This document shows, one piece after another, positions 32,720-39,591 of a stretch of 39,591 bases of DNA. The notes below the pieces were generated by a model. It ran no database searches. It was given only the letters and a program-made list of their open reading frames with translations, and was not told where the DNA came from. Location of the stretch: positions 1-39,591 of the forward strand of contig DATEZO010000215.1 of NCBI GenBank assembly GCA_035255485.1, given 5' to 3'. Each line of letters opens with the position of its first letter. Position 1 is the first letter of the stretch. The position numbers were made by a program, and so were the translations under genes. This DNA is from DATEZO01 sp035255485. Lineage in GTDB: Bacteria > Pseudomonadota > Gammaproteobacteria > Burkholderiales > Burkholderiaceae_D.

Positions 32720-33981
32720 TGGGCAGCATACGCGTCACGAACCTGGGCAAAGCCTACAAGCAGTATCACAATCGCTGGTCGCGGCTGGCGGAATGGCTAT
32801 TGCCGGTTGCCGGTCCGCGCCATGATTTGAAATGGGTCATGCGCGACGTCAATTTTGCCCTTGAAAAGGGGGAGGCGGTCGGCATTATCGGCATCAACGG
32901 CGCAGGAAAAAGCACATTGCTGAAAATGATCACCGGCACGACGCAGCCGACTACGGGCAGCGTCGATATCAGCGGTCGCGTTGCCGCCCTGCTGGAACTC
33001 GGCATGGGTTTCCATCCGGAATTCACAGGCCGCCAGAACGTTCTCATGGCGGGTCAGCTGCTTGGCCTGGGCATGGATGAACTTGACCGATTGATGCCGG
33101 AAATCGAAGCATTCGCTGAAATCGGCGACTATATCGAACAGCCGGTGCGCACCTATTCGAGCGGCATGCAAATGCGGCTTGCCTTCAGCGTTGCCACGGC
33201 GAAACGCCCGGATGTGCTGATCGTGGATGAGGCGCTATCGGTCGGCGATGCTTATTTCCAGCACAAGAGCTTCGACCGGATCCGGGCGTTTCGCCGGGCT
33301 GGCACGACGCTATTGATCGTGTCGCACGACAAGGCGGCGATTCAATCGATTTGCGACCGTGCCATCCTGCTGGACCGGGGGCAAGTGGCAAAGGAAGGCG
33401 CGCCGGAAGAAGTGATGGATTATTACAATGCGATGCTGGCTGAGCGTGAAAATCAATCGGTCAGGCAGGAGAAGCGCGATGATGGGAAGGTGCAAACGAT
33501 ATCCGGCACCGGAGAAGCCACGGTATCGCAGATCGCCTTGCTGAATGCGGAAGGCGCGGCGCAGGAAGTATTCGATGTCGGCATGCCGGTCGCGCTGGAA
33601 GTGACGGTGACTAGTCATGCTCCGATACCCAGACTCATCCTGGGTTACATGATCAAGGATCGGCTTGGACAGCCGGTGTACGGCACCAACACGGACCTGA
33701 AAAAAGAGCCCTTGTACAATATCCGGCCCGGCGAGCGCATCGTGTACCGGTTTCATTTTCCGCTGAATCTTGGCCCCGGTACCTATTCCATTGCCACCGC
33801 GCTGGAAAGCACGGATACGCATCTGGTCGATAATTATGAATGGCGCGATCTTGCCCTGGTGTTTTCGGTGGCGAACCTGACCAGACAGCATTTCGTCGGT
33901 TGCGCATGGATCGATCCGGCAATCAGTATTTCGCGGCCGGCAACGGATGCGGTTCCCTATAAAATGGCGGCGGGAACATGA
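32719..33981 (+). CDS. wzt: O-antigen ABC transporter ATP-binding protein with C-terminal sugar-binding domain
   Basis: Wzt powers export with Wzm. The 420-residue protein has an N-terminal nucleotide-binding domain: Walker A GINGAGKST at 58-66, signature YSSGMQMRLAFS from 146, Walker B VLIVDEALSVGD with D170-E171, and the H-loop IVSHDKAAI. The RVAALLELGMGFHPEFTGRQN block is specific to polysaccharide exporters. From about residue 255 there is an additional beta-rich domain (ISGTGEATVSQIALLNAEG, VTVTSHAPIPRLILGYMIKDRLG, YGTNTDL, GPGTYSIATALES) matching the Wzt C-terminal carbohydrate-binding domain. In E. coli O9a that domain recognises the modified non-reducing end of the polymer. No methyltransferase or kinase for such a cap is seen here. 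A GTG at 32716 is an alternative start. Confidence 0.95.
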   Translation: MGSIRVTNLGKAYKQYHNRWSRLAEWLLPVAGPRHDLKWVMRDVNFALEKGEAVGIIGINGAGKSTLLKMITGTTQPTTGSVDISGRVAALLELGMGFHPEFTGRQNVLMAGQLLGLGMDELDRLMPEIEAFAEIGDYIEQPVRTYSSGMQMRLAFSVATAKRPDVLIVDEALSVGDAYFQHKSFDRIRAFRRAGTTLLIVSHDKAAIQSICDRAILLDRGQVAKEGAPEEVMDYYNAMLAERENQSVRQEKRDDGKVQTISGTGEATVSQIALLNAEGAAQEVFDVGMPVALEVTVTSHAPIPRLILGYMIKDRLGQPVYGTNTDLKKEPLYNIRPGERIVYRFHFPLNLGPGTYSIATALESTDTHLVDNYEWRDLALVFSVANLTRQHFVGCAWIDPAISISRPATDAVPYKMAAGT

Positions 33982-34078
33982 ACCCGACTTCTCGCCAAAA
34001 CGCCACCCTTGCCTGGGAAAGGTCGGACCAGGCACAGCATCGCCAACCTCCCGAATCCAACCAACCTGTCATCTGAAA

Positions 34079-35122
34079 ATGAAACAACCTTCAATCGCTC
34101 TTATCACCGGCATCACCGGTCAGGATGGCGCCTATCTTGCCGAGCTGTTGCTGCACAAGGGGTACCAGGTATACGGCACCTATCGCCGCACCAGTTCCGT
34201 CAATTTCTGGCGCATTGAAGAACTGGGGATCGATCGGCATCCTAACTTGCAACTGGTCGAGTACGATTTGACCGATCTGGGTTCCAGCATCCGCCTGCTG
34301 CAATCGACCGGCGCGGCCGAAGTATATAACCTGGCGGCGCAAAGCTTTGTCGGCGTTTCGTTCGACCAGCCGGCAACGACGGCGGCGATCACCGGCCTCG
34401 GCCCCTTGCATCTGCTGGAGGCCATTCGCATCGTCAACCCGAAGATCCGCTTCTACCAGGCGTCGACCTCCGAGATGTTCGGCAAGGTGCAGGCGATCCC
34501 GCAGGTGGAAGATACGCCGTTTTACCCGCGCAGCCCGTATGGCGTAGCCAAGCTGTATGCCCACTGGATGACCATCAACTATCGTGAGTCGTATGGCATT
34601 TTCGGCTGTAGCGGCATTCTGTTCAATCACGAATCGCCGCTGCGCGGGCGCGAGTTCGTGACCCGCAAGATCACTGATGCCGTTGCCCGGATCAGGCTCG
34701 GCAAACAGGACCTGCTGGAACTGGGCAACATGGACGCCAAGCGCGACTGGGGCTTCGCCAGGGAATATGTCGACGGCATGTGGCGCATGCTGCAGGCCGA
34801 TGCACCCGATACGTACGTGTTGGCAACCAACCGTACCGAAACGGTACGCGACTTTGTCACGATGGCGTTCAAGTCGGCCGGTTATCAGATTGACTGGCGC
34901 GGCAAGGCGGAACAGGAAACCGGCATCGACGCGGACAGCGGCAAGACGCTGGTGCGTGTAAATCCGAAATTTTACCGGCCGGCTGAAGTGGAACTGCTGA
35001 TCGGCAATCCGGCCAAGGCCAAAGCCAGCTTGGGCTGGGCGCCCGAAACAACGCTGGAGCAGCTGTGCCAGATGATGGTGCAGTCTGATTTGCGGAGAAA
35101 CGAGCGTGGTTTCTCCTTCTGA
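34079..35122 (+). CDS. gmd: GDP-mannose 4,6-dehydratase
   Basis: Gmd converts GDP-D-mannose to GDP-4-keto-6-deoxy-D-mannose, the precursor of GDP-D-rhamnose and GDP-L-fucose. The 347-residue protein shows the NADP-binding GITGQDGAYLAELLL at 11-25, TYRRTSSVNFWRIEELGI, the STSEMFG motif (S131-E132), the YGVAKLYAHW motif with Y154 and K158, NHESPLRGREFVTRKIT, and GNMDAKRDWGFAREYVDGMW. All are hallmark Gmd blocks. ATG 34079 is chosen; the open frame extends 132 bases further upstream into the end of wzt without similarity. The rmd start overlaps its end by 17 bases. Confidence 0.97.
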   Translation: MKQPSIALITGITGQDGAYLAELLLHKGYQVYGTYRRTSSVNFWRIEELGIDRHPNLQLVEYDLTDLGSSIRLLQSTGAAEVYNLAAQSFVGVSFDQPATTAAITGLGPLHLLEAIRIVNPKIRFYQASTSEMFGKVQAIPQVEDTPFYPRSPYGVAKLYAHWMTINYRESYGIFGCSGILFNHESPLRGREFVTRKITDAVARIRLGKQDLLELGNMDAKRDWGFAREYVDGMWRMLQADAPDTYVLATNRTETVRDFVTMAFKSAGYQIDWRGKAEQETGIDADSGKTLVRVNPKFYRPAEVELLIGNPAKAKASLGWAPETTLEQLCQMMVQSDLRRNERGFSF

Positions 35123-36023
35123 AAAGAAAATCGCCGCCATGCCCGGTCGCGTTCTGCTGACCGGCGCCAACGGCTTTACCGGCGGCTATGTGCGCGCCGA
35201 GCTGGAAGCTGCCGGCCATACGGTCGTTGGCGCGATTGTCGGGGCTCCGCTGACGCCGCACGAAGTGGCGCTCGACATTACGTCGCTCGAAAATTGCCGG
35301 ACCGTGATGGAAACCGTGCGGCCGGATTACCTGGTGCACCTGGCTGCAATCAGTTTCGTCCATCATGCCGATCCCGAGGCGTTTTATCGCGTCAACGTGA
35401 TCGGCACGCTCAATCTGTTGCAGGCCATGTCGGATACCGGGATCGCGCCGCGTCGGATATTGATCGCGAGCAGCGCCAATGTATACGGCAACGCGACAGC
35501 TGGCGTGATCACGGAAGCGCAGCCGCCGCAGCCGGTGAATCATTACGCGGTCAGCAAGCTGGCAATGGAATACATGGTGCGCACCTGGCAAGACCGTTTG
35601 CCGATCGTGATCACGCGACCGTTCAACTACACCGGCATCGGGCAGGAGCCGCATTTCCTGGTGCCGAAAATCGTGTCGCATTTCATGCGCCATGCGCCGA
35701 TGATCGAATTGGGAAACCTCGACGTGGAGCGCGATTTTTCCGACGTGCGCATGGTGGCGCGCGCCTACCGCGGCCTGCTGGAGCGGGACTGTGCGGGGGA
35801 AGTGGTCAATGTCTGCAGTGGCAGCCCTTATTCGCTGCGCGCTATCCTGACCATGATGGAAGATATTGCCGGTTATGAAATCGAAGTACAGATCAATCCG
35901 GCTTTCGTGCGCCAATCAGAAGTCAAGACGTTAGTGGGATCGCCGGCAAAGCTGCAATTCCTGCTCGGCGGCCTGGAAGCGATTCCACTGGAGCAGACGC
36001 TGCGCTGGATGGCGCAGGCATGA
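35106..36023 (+). CDS. rmd: GDP-6-deoxy-D-mannose reductase (GDP-D-rhamnose synthase)
   Basis: Rmd reduces GDP-4-keto-6-deoxymannose at C4 to GDP-D-rhamnose. The 305-residue short-chain dehydrogenase has the glycine loop LTGANGFTGGYVRAEL, DYLVHLAAISFVHHADPE, IASSANVYGNA and the YAVSKLAMEYM motif (Y-x-x-x-K). RPFNYTGIGQEPHFLVPKIV and GNLDVERDFSDVRMVARAY follow and match Rmd rather than the fucose synthase Fcl. The GTG at 35106 is preferred because GGAG (35094-35097) lies eight bases upstream; the ATG at 35139 lacks a ribosome-binding site. It overlaps gmd by 17 bases and its stop overlaps the next start (ATGA), indicating strong coupling. Its presence makes GDP-D-rhamnose the likely polymer unit. 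Confidence 0.92.
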   Translation: MVSPSEKKIAAMPGRVLLTGANGFTGGYVRAELEAAGHTVVGAIVGAPLTPHEVALDITSLENCRTVMETVRPDYLVHLAAISFVHHADPEAFYRVNVIGTLNLLQAMSDTGIAPRRILIASSANVYGNATAGVITEAQPPQPVNHYAVSKLAMEYMVRTWQDRLPIVITRPFNYTGIGQEPHFLVPKIVSHFMRHAPMIELGNLDVERDFSDVRMVARAYRGLLERDCAGEVVNVCSGSPYSLRAILTMMEDIAGYEIEVQINPAFVRQSEVKTLVGSPAKLQFLLGGLEAIPLEQTLRWMAQA

Positions 36024-37162
36024 CACTGCTGCACATCGGATTAAGCACCAGCACGATCGAACCAGCCTTGACGCATGGACGGCTAGACGGGATCGGCGTG
36101 TACACCAAGGCGCTGCTGCAAGGCTTGCCGGCCGCAGGCTATACGGTTACCGGTTTTTCGTTTTCCCCTTTCGGCCAGAGCAAGGCGGAGCAGCGGTTTT
36201 CCGTCGGTCACGCAATGCCGCAATCCTATCCGGTTCTGTCGGCATGCGATCTCCTGACACCGGACAGCATGCGCGCCCGCATGCCGGTAGACCTGTATCA
36301 CGCCACCGATTACCGGATTTTTCGCATGGCTTGCCCGGTGGTGGCGACACTGCACGACGCGATTCCGCTCAGATATCCGGAGTGGTGCAGCCCACGCTTG
36401 CGGAGCCTAAAAAACTGGTTGCAGAAAAAAGCGGCGCACAAAGCAAATCATGTGATTGCACTGTCCGAATTTGCCGTGGCGGAGCTGATCGAGTCATTTG
36501 GTGCGAATGAACGGCATATTACGGTCGTGCCGTGCGGCGTCGATCACGCATGGCTGCTGCCGCCGCCGCAAGAGGCAGTTGATGAGACGCTGCGGATGCA
36601 TGGCCTGGATAAAGGCTATTTTCTGTTTGTCGGCACCTTGCAGCCGCGCAAGAATATCGGAAGAATCATCGATGCGTATCTGGCGCTGCCTGCGGCGGTG
36701 CGGCATACGCGTCAACTGGTGATCGTGGGCAGGGTGGGCTGGCGTTGCGAGGACGTGGTAAGGAAAATAGCGGCAGCGATCCAGAATGGAGAGCGAGTGG
36801 TGTGGCTTGCGAATCTCGAGGGGGAAGATCAATTGCAGCGGATCTATGCAGGCGCAGGCATTTTTGTCTTCCCTTCGCTGTATGAGGGATTCGGCATTCC
36901 GGTCGCGGAAGCGTTTGCCTGCGGCGTTCCGGTGGTGACATCCAATACCACTTCCTTGCCTGAAGTATCGCAAGGCGCGGCGCTGGAAATCGATCCGCTC
37001 TGCGTCGGGGAAATCCGCGCCGCGATGCTGGCGCTGGTGCAGGATGACGCTCTCAGAATGCGCTGTATCGCAGCAGGGCGGCAACGCGCGTCCGGATTGA
37101 GCTGGGAACGTACCGTGGAACAGACGGCCGCCGTATACCGCGCCGTGCTGGAGCGCTCATGA
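36020..37162 (+). CDS. GT4-type glycosyltransferase (probable rhamnosyl/mannosyltransferase)
   Basis: The 380-residue product is a GT-B fold, GT4-family glycosyltransferase. Evidence: GIGVYTKALLQGL near the N-terminus, VDLYHATDYRIF, VVATLHDAIPLRYPEW, VIALSEFAVAELIE, ITVVPCGVDHAW at the interdomain hinge, FLFVGTLQPRKNIGRIIDAY with the nucleotide-phosphate-binding RKN, and the E-x7-E catalytic region in FPSLYEGFGIPVAEAFACG. The ATG overlaps the rmd stop. Its location directly after gmd-rmd suggests that it transfers D-rhamnose from GDP-D-rhamnose to the lipid-linked chain, comparable to WbpX/WbpY/WbpZ of the Pseudomonas A-band cluster, but the exact donor and linkage cannot be read from the sequence. 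Confidence 0.9.
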   Translation: MTLLHIGLSTSTIEPALTHGRLDGIGVYTKALLQGLPAAGYTVTGFSFSPFGQSKAEQRFSVGHAMPQSYPVLSACDLLTPDSMRARMPVDLYHATDYRIFRMACPVVATLHDAIPLRYPEWCSPRLRSLKNWLQKKAAHKANHVIALSEFAVAELIESFGANERHITVVPCGVDHAWLLPPPQEAVDETLRMHGLDKGYFLFVGTLQPRKNIGRIIDAYLALPAAVRHTRQLVIVGRVGWRCEDVVRKIAAAIQNGERVVWLANLEGEDQLQRIYAGAGIFVFPSLYEGFGIPVAEAFACGVPVVTSNTTSLPEVSQGAALEIDPLCVGEIRAAMLALVQDDALRMRCIAAGRQRASGLSWERTVEQTAAVYRAVLERS

Positions 37163-37178
37163 GGTCGCCGGAGTTCTT

Positions 37179-38312
37179 ATGTCGGTAGCCATGCGCGTAC
37201 TGCACGTCTTCAAGACTTATTATCCGGATTCATACGGAGGCGTGGAGCAGGTCATCCGGCAATTGAGTGCGGCCACCACGCAAATGGGCGTCTCGAACCG
37301 GATTTTTACCCTCAGCCGGGAGGCGGCCGTAGCGCCGTTGCTGCATGATGGCGCAACCACGATCATTCGCGCGCAGACGAATCTGGAGCTTGCATCGACA
37401 CCGATGTCGTATCGGGCATTGTCGGTATTTCGCGCGGAAGCCAGGCAGGCGGACCTGATTCACTATCACTATCCCTGGCCGTTTGGCGACTTGTTGCATC
37501 TGCTTGGCGGCCAATCCAGGCCAGCTGTGCTGACCTACCATTCCGATATCGTGCGGCAACGCCTGCTGATGCCACTCTATCGGCCGGTAATGCGGCTTTT
37601 TTTCGCCCGCTTGCGCGCAATCGTGCCGACCTCGCCCAATTATCTGCAGAGCAGCGAGCTGCTGCAAGATTACCGCGATAAAATCACCGTCATTCCCATC
37701 GGGCTGGATGAGCATGGCTATCCACAGCCTTCTTCCGAACGCATGCGCTACTGGCACGATGAAGTCGGCCAGGATTTTTTCCTGTTTGTCGGCGTGCTGC
37801 GCTATTACAAGGGTTTGCATATCCTGCTTGACGCCTGCGTCAATAACCGCAGCCGGGTCGTGATCGTCGGCGCCGGGCCAGTGGAAGCGGATCTCAAGCA
37901 GCAGGCGGCGCGCCTGGGACTGACCAATGTCAATTTTCTCGGCGCCGTTTCGGATGAAGATAAGGTGGCGCTGCTGAAGCTCTGTCGTGCGGTGGTATTT
38001 CCTTCCTATCTGCGCTCGGAGGCGTTCGGCATCACCCTGCTGGAAGGCGCGATGTACGGCAAGCCGCTGATCTCATCCGAAATCGGCACCGGCAGCAGCT
38101 ATGTGAATATCCATGGCGAGACCGGCCTGGTAGTGCCGCCCAGCGACCCGGTCTCGCTGCGCGGCGCAATGCAGCAGCTGCAGCAGGATGATGCGCTGGC
38201 CGCAGCCATGGGACGCAATGCGCGGCAGCGCTTCGAGCGCCTGTTCACCGCGCAGCAGATGGCGCAATCCTATCTGCAGCTGTATCGGCGCGTTCTGGAA
38301 GGGCGCTCCTGA
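37179..38312 (+). CDS. GT4-type glycosyltransferase, WbpZ-like
   Basis: The 377-residue product is a second GT4-type glycosyltransferase. It starts MSVAMRVLHVFKTYYPDSYGG followed by VEQVIRQL, an N-terminus I associate with WbpZ of the P. aeruginosa A-band (D-rhamnan) cluster. It continues with DLIHYHYPWPFGDLL, VLTYHSDIVRQRLLMPLYRP, IVPTSPNYLQSS, ITVIPIGLDE, FLFVGVLRYYKGLHILLDA (RYYKG in the donor-phosphate loop) and FPSYLRSEAFGITLLEGAMYG with the E-x7-E catalytic pattern. ATG 37179 has GGAG at 37170-37173, five bases upstream; an internal ATG at 37191 is an alternative. It follows the preceding transferase by 16 bases. The D-rhamnosyl role is inferred from the locus. Confidence 0.9.
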   Translation: MSVAMRVLHVFKTYYPDSYGGVEQVIRQLSAATTQMGVSNRIFTLSREAAVAPLLHDGATTIIRAQTNLELASTPMSYRALSVFRAEARQADLIHYHYPWPFGDLLHLLGGQSRPAVLTYHSDIVRQRLLMPLYRPVMRLFFARLRAIVPTSPNYLQSSELLQDYRDKITVIPIGLDEHGYPQPSSERMRYWHDEVGQDFFLFVGVLRYYKGLHILLDACVNNRSRVVIVGAGPVEADLKQQAARLGLTNVNFLGAVSDEDKVALLKLCRAVVFPSYLRSEAFGITLLEGAMYGKPLISSEIGTGSSYVNIHGETGLVVPPSDPVSLRGAMQQLQQDDALAAAMGRNARQRFERLFTAQQMAQSYLQLYRRVLEGRS

Positions 38313-38391
38313 TGCGGTCGCCACGAAACGCGTCCGTTGCAGCGCCTGCCGTCATTGGTGAAGCATTTTTCCTGATTCGGATCGGACCCAC

Positions 38392-39486
38392 ATGTATTCG
38401 ATAGTGACCGGTTTTCTTGCTTCGCTGATCGCAGGCCTGTTGATCGTCAAGCTGTCGTCCGGCCATGAAAAGTCGCTCGATGTCGACATGGGAGGCGCGC
38501 AGAAATTCCATGCGCGCCCGGTGCCGCGGATCGGCGGCCTGGCGATTTTCCTGGCGATGCTGTGCGGCGCAGGCCTGGCGTGGTGGCGTGCAGATAGCGT
38601 CGGCACATGGATTTTTCTGCTGCTGCTGGCTTCCTTGCCGGCATTCGGTTCCGGCATCCTGGAAGATTGGACCAAGAATGTCAGCGTCCTGCGGCGGCTG
38701 CTGTTTACCATGTTGTCCGCCGTGGCGGGATATTTCCTGCTCGGCGCGGCGATTGTCCGGCTCGATGTCTTTCTGGTCGATGCCTGGCTGCGGTACGCTC
38801 CGTTCTGCCTGCTGTTGACAGTGCTGTGTGTGGCTGGCATCGCCAACGGCATCAACATCATCGACGGATTCAACGGATTGGCGGGCGCGGTGTCCTTCTT
38901 CATGGCCTTGTCGCTGGCCTATGTCGGCCTGCAGGTCGGGGATGCGCATGTCACGACCGCAGCGCTGATCCTGGCCGGCGCGATTGCCGGCTTCATGATC
39001 TGGAATTATCCGTATGGCCTGATCTTTCTGGGCGATGGCGGTGCGTATTTCCTCGGTTTCATGCTGAGCGAGCTGGCGGTGTTGCTGGTCGCGCGCAATC
39101 CATCGGTATCGGCATGGTATGCGGCGCTATTGATGATTTACCCGGCGTTTGAGGTACTGTTTTCGATTTACCGCAAGAAATTTGTGCGCGGCATCTCGCC
39201 CGGCTTGCCGGATGGCGTGCATCTGCACATGCTGGTTTTTAAACGATTGGTGCGCTGGACGGTCGGAAGAAAGGATGCGCGCGCCCTGACGCGCCGAAAT
39301 GCGCTGACATCTCCTTATTTATGGCTACTGTCGCTGACGGCGGTGGTTCCGGCGACACTGTTCTGGCGTGACAAATGGGTGCTGGTCGGTTTTTGCGCGC
39401 TGTTTGTCACCGGTTACCTATGGATGTATGTGCAAATTGTTCGTTTCAATGCGCCCCGATGGATGATTTTGCGCAAAAAAAAATGA
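38392..39486 (+). CDS. Polyprenyl-phosphate sugar-1-phosphate transferase (MraY/WecA/WbpL family)
   Basis: The 364-residue multi-pass membrane protein would transfer a sugar-1-phosphate, typically GlcNAc-1-P or a 2-acetamido deoxy sugar, to undecaprenyl phosphate, starting O-polysaccharide assembly. About ten hydrophobic segments are visible. Motifs: KFHARPVPRIGGLAIF at 38-53 (conserved first cytoplasmic loop), FGSGILEDWTKNVSV (acidic pair E91-D92 in place of the usual D-D), NGINIIDGFNGLAG, IFLGDGGAYFLGF, and the C-terminal loop PDGVHLHMLVFKRLVR with histidines typical of WecA-type enzymes. The ATG at 38392 starts 79 bases after the preceding gene. In the Pseudomonas A-band pathway WbpL fills this role. 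Confidence 0.93.
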   Translation: MYSIVTGFLASLIAGLLIVKLSSGHEKSLDVDMGGAQKFHARPVPRIGGLAIFLAMLCGAGLAWWRADSVGTWIFLLLLASLPAFGSGILEDWTKNVSVLRRLLFTMLSAVAGYFLLGAAIVRLDVFLVDAWLRYAPFCLLLTVLCVAGIANGINIIDGFNGLAGAVSFFMALSLAYVGLQVGDAHVTTAALILAGAIAGFMIWNYPYGLIFLGDGGAYFLGFMLSELAVLLVARNPSVSAWYAALLMIYPAFEVLFSIYRKKFVRGISPGLPDGVHLHMLVFKRLVRWTVGRKDARALTRRNALTSPYLWLLSLTAVVPATLFWRDKWVLVGFCALFVTGYLWMYVQIVRFNAPRWMILRKKK

Positions 39487-39574
39487 TTGCAGGCGCGTAT
39501 AAGAACTTGTTCGGGCCACCTCGGCGGCCGCACAACGTTTCCCGTCTTTAACCCTCTTTTTGGATTTTTATCTC

Positions 39575-39591
39575 ATGCCTGCTCTTTCTCC
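39575..39591 (+). CDS. Possible start of the next gene (truncated by window edge)
   Basis: An ATG at 39575 begins MPALS and stays open to the edge. It lies 88 bases after the previous stop, with only a weak GGA at 39562-39564 as ribosome-binding site. Too little is visible for any functional call. Confidence 0.3.

Noticed and set aside
38313..38391. Possible extra coding sequence between the second GT4 gene and the WecA-like gene
   Set aside because: Too short and without a frame resembling any protein; it is simply the leader of the next gene.
1..39591. tRNA genes, CRISPR arrays, insertion sequences, integrase or toxin-antitoxin modules
   Set aside because: No cloverleaf-like sequences, regularly spaced repeats, transposase motifs or terminal inverted repeats were recognised on either strand.

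Overview
The window looks like a chromosomal segment of a Gram-negative betaproteobacterium, most likely Burkholderiales and plausibly Oxalobacteraceae (Herminiimonas/Janthinobacterium-like). This is inferred from gene content and order (hemL-thiD divergent from a rubredoxin followed by pilGHIJ-chpA; yqgE-ruvX-pyrR-pyrB-pyrC'-plsC convergent with apaH), not from a search. It holds about 34 protein-coding genes. I see no tRNA, rRNA, insertion sequence, prophage or CRISPR array.

Layout. (1) 1-9.3 kb, comparatively AT-rich housekeeping genes: the 5' part of a nucleotidyltransferase-like gene running off the left edge, divergent from mpl (murein recycling); a YqiA-like esterase; an RNB-family ribonuclease; a TonB-like envelope protein tightly joined to aroE (shikimate) and mtgA (peptidoglycan glycosyltransferase); a small membrane protein gene that appears frameshifted; and corA (Mg2+ transport). 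(2) 9.3-11.5 kb, minus strand: thiD-like kinase then hemL. (3) 11.5-21.8 kb, plus strand: rubredoxin, then the chemosensory system for type IV pili (two response regulators, a CheW-like adaptor, the PilJ receptor and a giant ChpA/PilL hybrid kinase). (4) 21.9-25.8 kb: a compact operon of yqgE/algH, ruvX, pyrR, pyrB and a catalytically degenerate dihydroorotase pyrC', closed by a perfect inverted repeat. (5) 26.1-27.7 kb: plsC-type acyltransferase, tail-to-tail with apaH. (6) 27.9-39.5 kb: a surface-polysaccharide locus with rfbB-rfbC-rfbD (dTDP-L-rhamnose; rfbA not present here), manC, wzm-wzt ABC exporter, gmd-rmd (GDP-D-rhamnose), two GT4-type glycosyltransferases and a WecA/WbpL-type initiating transferase; a further gene probably starts at the right edge.

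How the genes work together. Region 6 encodes a nearly complete ABC-transporter-dependent O-polysaccharide pathway resembling the Pseudomonas aeruginosa A-band (D-rhamnan) system in gene content. The lipid-linked primer is made by the MraY/WecA-family enzyme, GDP-D-rhamnose by ManC-Gmd-Rmd, the chain by the two GT4 enzymes, and export is by Wzm/Wzt, whose nucleotide-binding subunit carries the C-terminal carbohydrate-recognition extension. The dTDP-L-rhamnose genes suggest that L-rhamnose is also used in the polymer, core or adaptor. Region 3 controls twitching motility. Region 4 couples pyrimidine control (PyrR) with aspartate transcarbamoylase and its structural partner PyrC'.

The most notable details are: a probable +1 frameshift in a small DUF4124-like gene at 7592-8000; a 17-codon upstream reading frame with a strong Shine-Dalgarno that ends on the start codon of the RNB ribonuclease; a nine-G homopolymer encoding a glycine stretch within that ribonuclease; a ThiD-like kinase with several altered active-site motifs; and the two-rhamnose O-antigen locus. 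No wholly new multi-gene system is evident.
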